Part shown: positions 6,575 through 6,632 of the stretch, one piece after another
Numbering within the stretch: the stretch's first letter is position 1
Layout of the letters: each line of letters begins with the position of its first letter
Source of the DNA: Pseudomonadales bacterium
GTDB lineage: Bacteria; Pseudomonadota; Gammaproteobacteria; Steroidobacterales; Steroidobacteraceae
Direction of reading: 5' to 3'
Length of the DNA: 6,632 nt
NCBI GenBank assembly: GCA_020442965.1
Contig: JAGRJB010000300.1
Coordinates: forward strand, 1 to 6,632
Position numbers and translations under genes: made by a program
Notes under the pieces: model-generated
The model's database searches: none
Told to the model about the DNA's origin: nothing
Seen by the model: the letters and a program-made list of their open reading frames with translations, nothing else

Positions 6575-6632
6575 GACAGATCGATCCAGGTTGTCTTCAG
6601 CTCGGTGTACTTGTCGAAGGCATGCAGCGACT
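6571..6632 (-). CDS. Aldehyde dehydrogenase, C-terminal fragment (PuuC-like tail)
   Basis: Only the last 19 codons lie inside the window, entering from the right edge and ending with TGA at 6573-6571. The tail SLHAFDKYTELKTTWIDLS closely resembles the end of PuuC-type NAD(P)-dependent aldehyde dehydrogenases (E. coli PuuC: SLHALEKFTELKTIWISLEA, from memory). PuuC oxidises gamma-glutamyl-gamma-aminobutyraldehyde in putrescine breakdown; many relatives have other aldehyde substrates. The stop overlaps the TTG start of the exonuclease-Cho gene by four bases, so the two are probably co-translated. The catalytic Cys and Glu are outside the window. The family call rests on this short tail only, and the substrate cannot be inferred. 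Confidence 0.7.
   Translation of the reverse strand, partial: SLHAFDKYTELKTTWIDLS

Noticed and set aside
1..6632. CRISPR array, tRNA or rRNA gene, insertion sequence or prophage gene
   Set aside because: Reading both strands showed no regularly spaced repeats, no tRNA-like arms with CCA end, no terminal inverted repeats with a transposase, and no phage protein pattern.

Overview
The window reads as chromosomal DNA from a high-GC member of the Gammaproteobacteria. A single-chain bifunctional RlmKL, typical of that class, is the main taxonomic clue. Several genes use GTG or TTG starts and overlap or nearly touch their neighbours. No rRNA, tRNA, CRISPR array, transposase or plasmid gene was seen. 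The genus cannot be named from sequence alone.

Layout. (1) Positions 1-1226, plus strand: the 3' end of a PQQ-dependent sugar dehydrogenase gene. Its stop overlaps the GTG start of a complete 3-hydroxyacyl-CoA dehydrogenase-family gene resembling lambda-crystallin/L-gulonate 3-dehydrogenase. (2) Positions 1334-1642, minus strand: a small YdeI/OmdA-family protein with a Cys-rich tail and lower GC than its surroundings. It diverges from (3) 1744-2838, plus strand: a YcaQ-family winged-helix DNA glycosylase with an intact Q-x-D active-site motif. (4) Positions 2926-6632, minus strand: a tightly packed run read from right to left. It starts with the last 19 codons of an aldehyde dehydrogenase (PuuC-like tail), continues with a DEDDh exonuclease fused to a Cho/UvrC-like GIY-YIG nuclease, and ends with rlmKL. 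The joints are a 4-base TTGA overlap and a one-base gap (TGA-c-GTG), which implies one mRNA and translational coupling.

How the genes fit together. The first pair could be a small sugar or hydroxy-acid oxidation unit: periplasmic aldose oxidation followed by cytosolic NAD-dependent oxidation of a hydroxy acid. The minus-strand run joins a metabolic dehydrogenase, a DNA repair nuclease and a 23S rRNA methyltransferase with no obvious shared pathway. YcaQ and the Cho-like fusion are both DNA repair enzymes but lie in separate, convergent units.

I do not see a clearly new system. The items most worth a second look are the exonuclease-Cho fusion with a UvrC-type four-cysteine set, the start-site corrections, the aldehyde dehydrogenase tail at the right edge, and the low-GC YdeI-like gene with its promoter-like and palindromic intergenic region.
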